DNA from: Rhizomys pruinosus
Lineage: Eukaryota; Chordata; Mammalia; Rodentia; Spalacidae
Assembly: GCA_009823505.1 (NCBI GenBank)
Contig: VZQC01000355.1
Span: 225,876-289,875, forward strand
DNA length: 64,000 bases
Reading direction: 5' to 3'
Shown: one piece after another, positions 63,016-64,000 of the stretch
Position numbering within the stretch: position 1 is the first letter of the stretch
Layout of the letters: each line of letters opens with the position of its first letter
Program-made: the position numbers and the translations under genes
The notes under the pieces: generated by a model
Told to the model about the DNA's origin: nothing
The model's database searches: none
What the model saw: the letters and a program-made list of their open reading frames with translations, nothing else

Positions 63016-64000
63016 ACAGATCTTATTTCATTCAGGAATTTCAGCAAGATGGATTTTGGCATTTCTGATATTAATCTAACAGTCTAAGGCCTTCCTGTTT
63101 CTTGGAAACATTTTCTGTTACTTGGGGTCACTCTATTCATCAACATAGTTAACTGTTTCTTACCTATGTCACATCTATTTTTATCTCTGATCTCACCCAA
63201 TGATGTTTTACTTCATATATCCTAGATTTCTTGTATATTCTCTAACTACCAAAGACCCCTTTTCCTGGTTCCTCTCTGTACAAAAGTGGGTTGCCCTTAG
63301 GGCTTTAGCCTAACACCCAGTTCTACAGTTTTGTGCAACTGCAGGTCCTGCCCAGAACAAAACATCAAGAAAAATGAAAGAAAATGGGAATCCTGGTGAT
63401 AATTACATACTAACTAGTTCTTCTGTCCAGAGAGGTGCGTTTTCTCTGAGAATTTTAAGTGCTGCTGCTCTGAGTCTGGCCAAGGAAGAGAAAAACAAAG
63501 ACAGCCTGGGTCCCATCTTCTGCTCTCTGGCTGGAATCCCAGGCTTCCACAGGGCTTCACTAGCCTTCCTCACAAAGCTGTTCCGAAAATCAGCCGGCAC
63601 TCTTACACAGGGGGTAAAATTAAAATCCTAAAGCAGAGTCTAGTGCCAAAGTCCTGGGCATCTGAGCTCCAACCTCCCTCCTACGGGTATTCATTGCCTT
63701 TCATTCTGTCCAGTGAACACGACCAGCCATGGAGTGCGGACCCTATCTGGTGAGGACCAAGTGTTCACTATTGATCTGTTTATTGATTTTGAAAGGTCCT
63801 TTAAGTTAAAATCTACTTATTTTGATTCCATGCAATTCATCAGACCAACGTAGCTATCAGTCCATGTTTGGCTCCGCTGGGCATCATCAACATTATCTCT
63901 AGCAGGGAAGGCCATCCCGTAGGAACCTGGAAACCTCTACTAATCCTGAAGACTTCAGCCCAAGCTGCCTATTAGAATCAAGCTGGGAGTTCTAAAAATA
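63016..64000. other. Unique sequence, nothing recognised
   Basis: An 85-codon plus-strand frame (63374-63628) has no recognised domain. Nothing called. Confidence 0.5.

Overview
This window looks like intergenic or intronic DNA from a muroid (mouse-like) rodent. The evidence is the repeat content: roughly one hundred SINE segments of the rodent families B1, B2, B3, B4, ID and ID/B1, rodent MaLR and ERVL LTRs, a class II (ERVK-type) LTR element, and L1 with a mouse-like monomeric 5' UTR. Several B2 and B1 subfamily features do not match the textbook Mus or Rattus consensus that I know, so I do not assign a species. I find no intact host protein gene, no rRNA or tRNA gene and no CRISPR array. 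The longest open frames are an L1 endonuclease fragment and a broken Hnrnpf retrocopy.

Layout. 1-13 kb: B1 and B2 copies around an intact MaLR element (1619-3444, two LTRs, matching 5-bp target duplications) and an older MaLR LTR split by a B2 (6264-6837). 13-31 kb: very dense SINE insertions, two ERVL (MLT2-like) LTRs (13134-13590 and 29607-30071), an MST-like MaLR LTR split by two head-to-tail B2s (18541-19420), and a mostly unique stretch at 23.3-25 kb with a CCAAT/CRE/TATA/AATAAA cluster. 31-33.4 kb: a long homopurine GAA/GGA tract and unique sequence. 33.5-41.2 kb: one 7.7-kb ERVK-type element inserted in a TCTA microsatellite. Its LTRs are about 2% diverged and it has a tRNA-Lys primer site, but I see no gag, pro, pol or env frame. 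41-45 kb: SINE cluster. 44.9-47.5 kb: an L1 that is 5'-complete but 3'-truncated, with a monomeric promoter, decayed ORF1 and an open ORF2 endonuclease domain. 48-52.9 kb: SINEs and unique DNA. 52.9-54.1 kb: an L1 with a twin-priming inversion. 55.3-57.1 kb: a processed Hnrnpf pseudogene. 57.1-58.8 kb: an L1 fragment carrying four SINEs. 59-64 kb: a MaLR LTR nested in a B2, then mostly unique sequence.

The most interesting signal is a composite SINE seen four times (3538-3800, 18241-18539, 48509-48776, 52289-52504). In each, about 100 nt of B2 head is fused to B1 at the same junction, which suggests a chimeric family copied as a unit. Also of note: B2 copies that differ in the number of an internal 17-bp unit (1, 2 or 3), linked to other subfamily markers, and a duplicated 51/52-bp leader module with a splice-donor-like GTAAGT in the ERVK element.

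None of the elements forms an operon or pathway. The relations here are nesting and relative age: LTRs inside B2s, B2s inside LTRs and L1s, and a B2 inside a B2. All calls are by eye. SINE edges are good to a few bases where target duplications are quoted, otherwise to about 5-15 bases.
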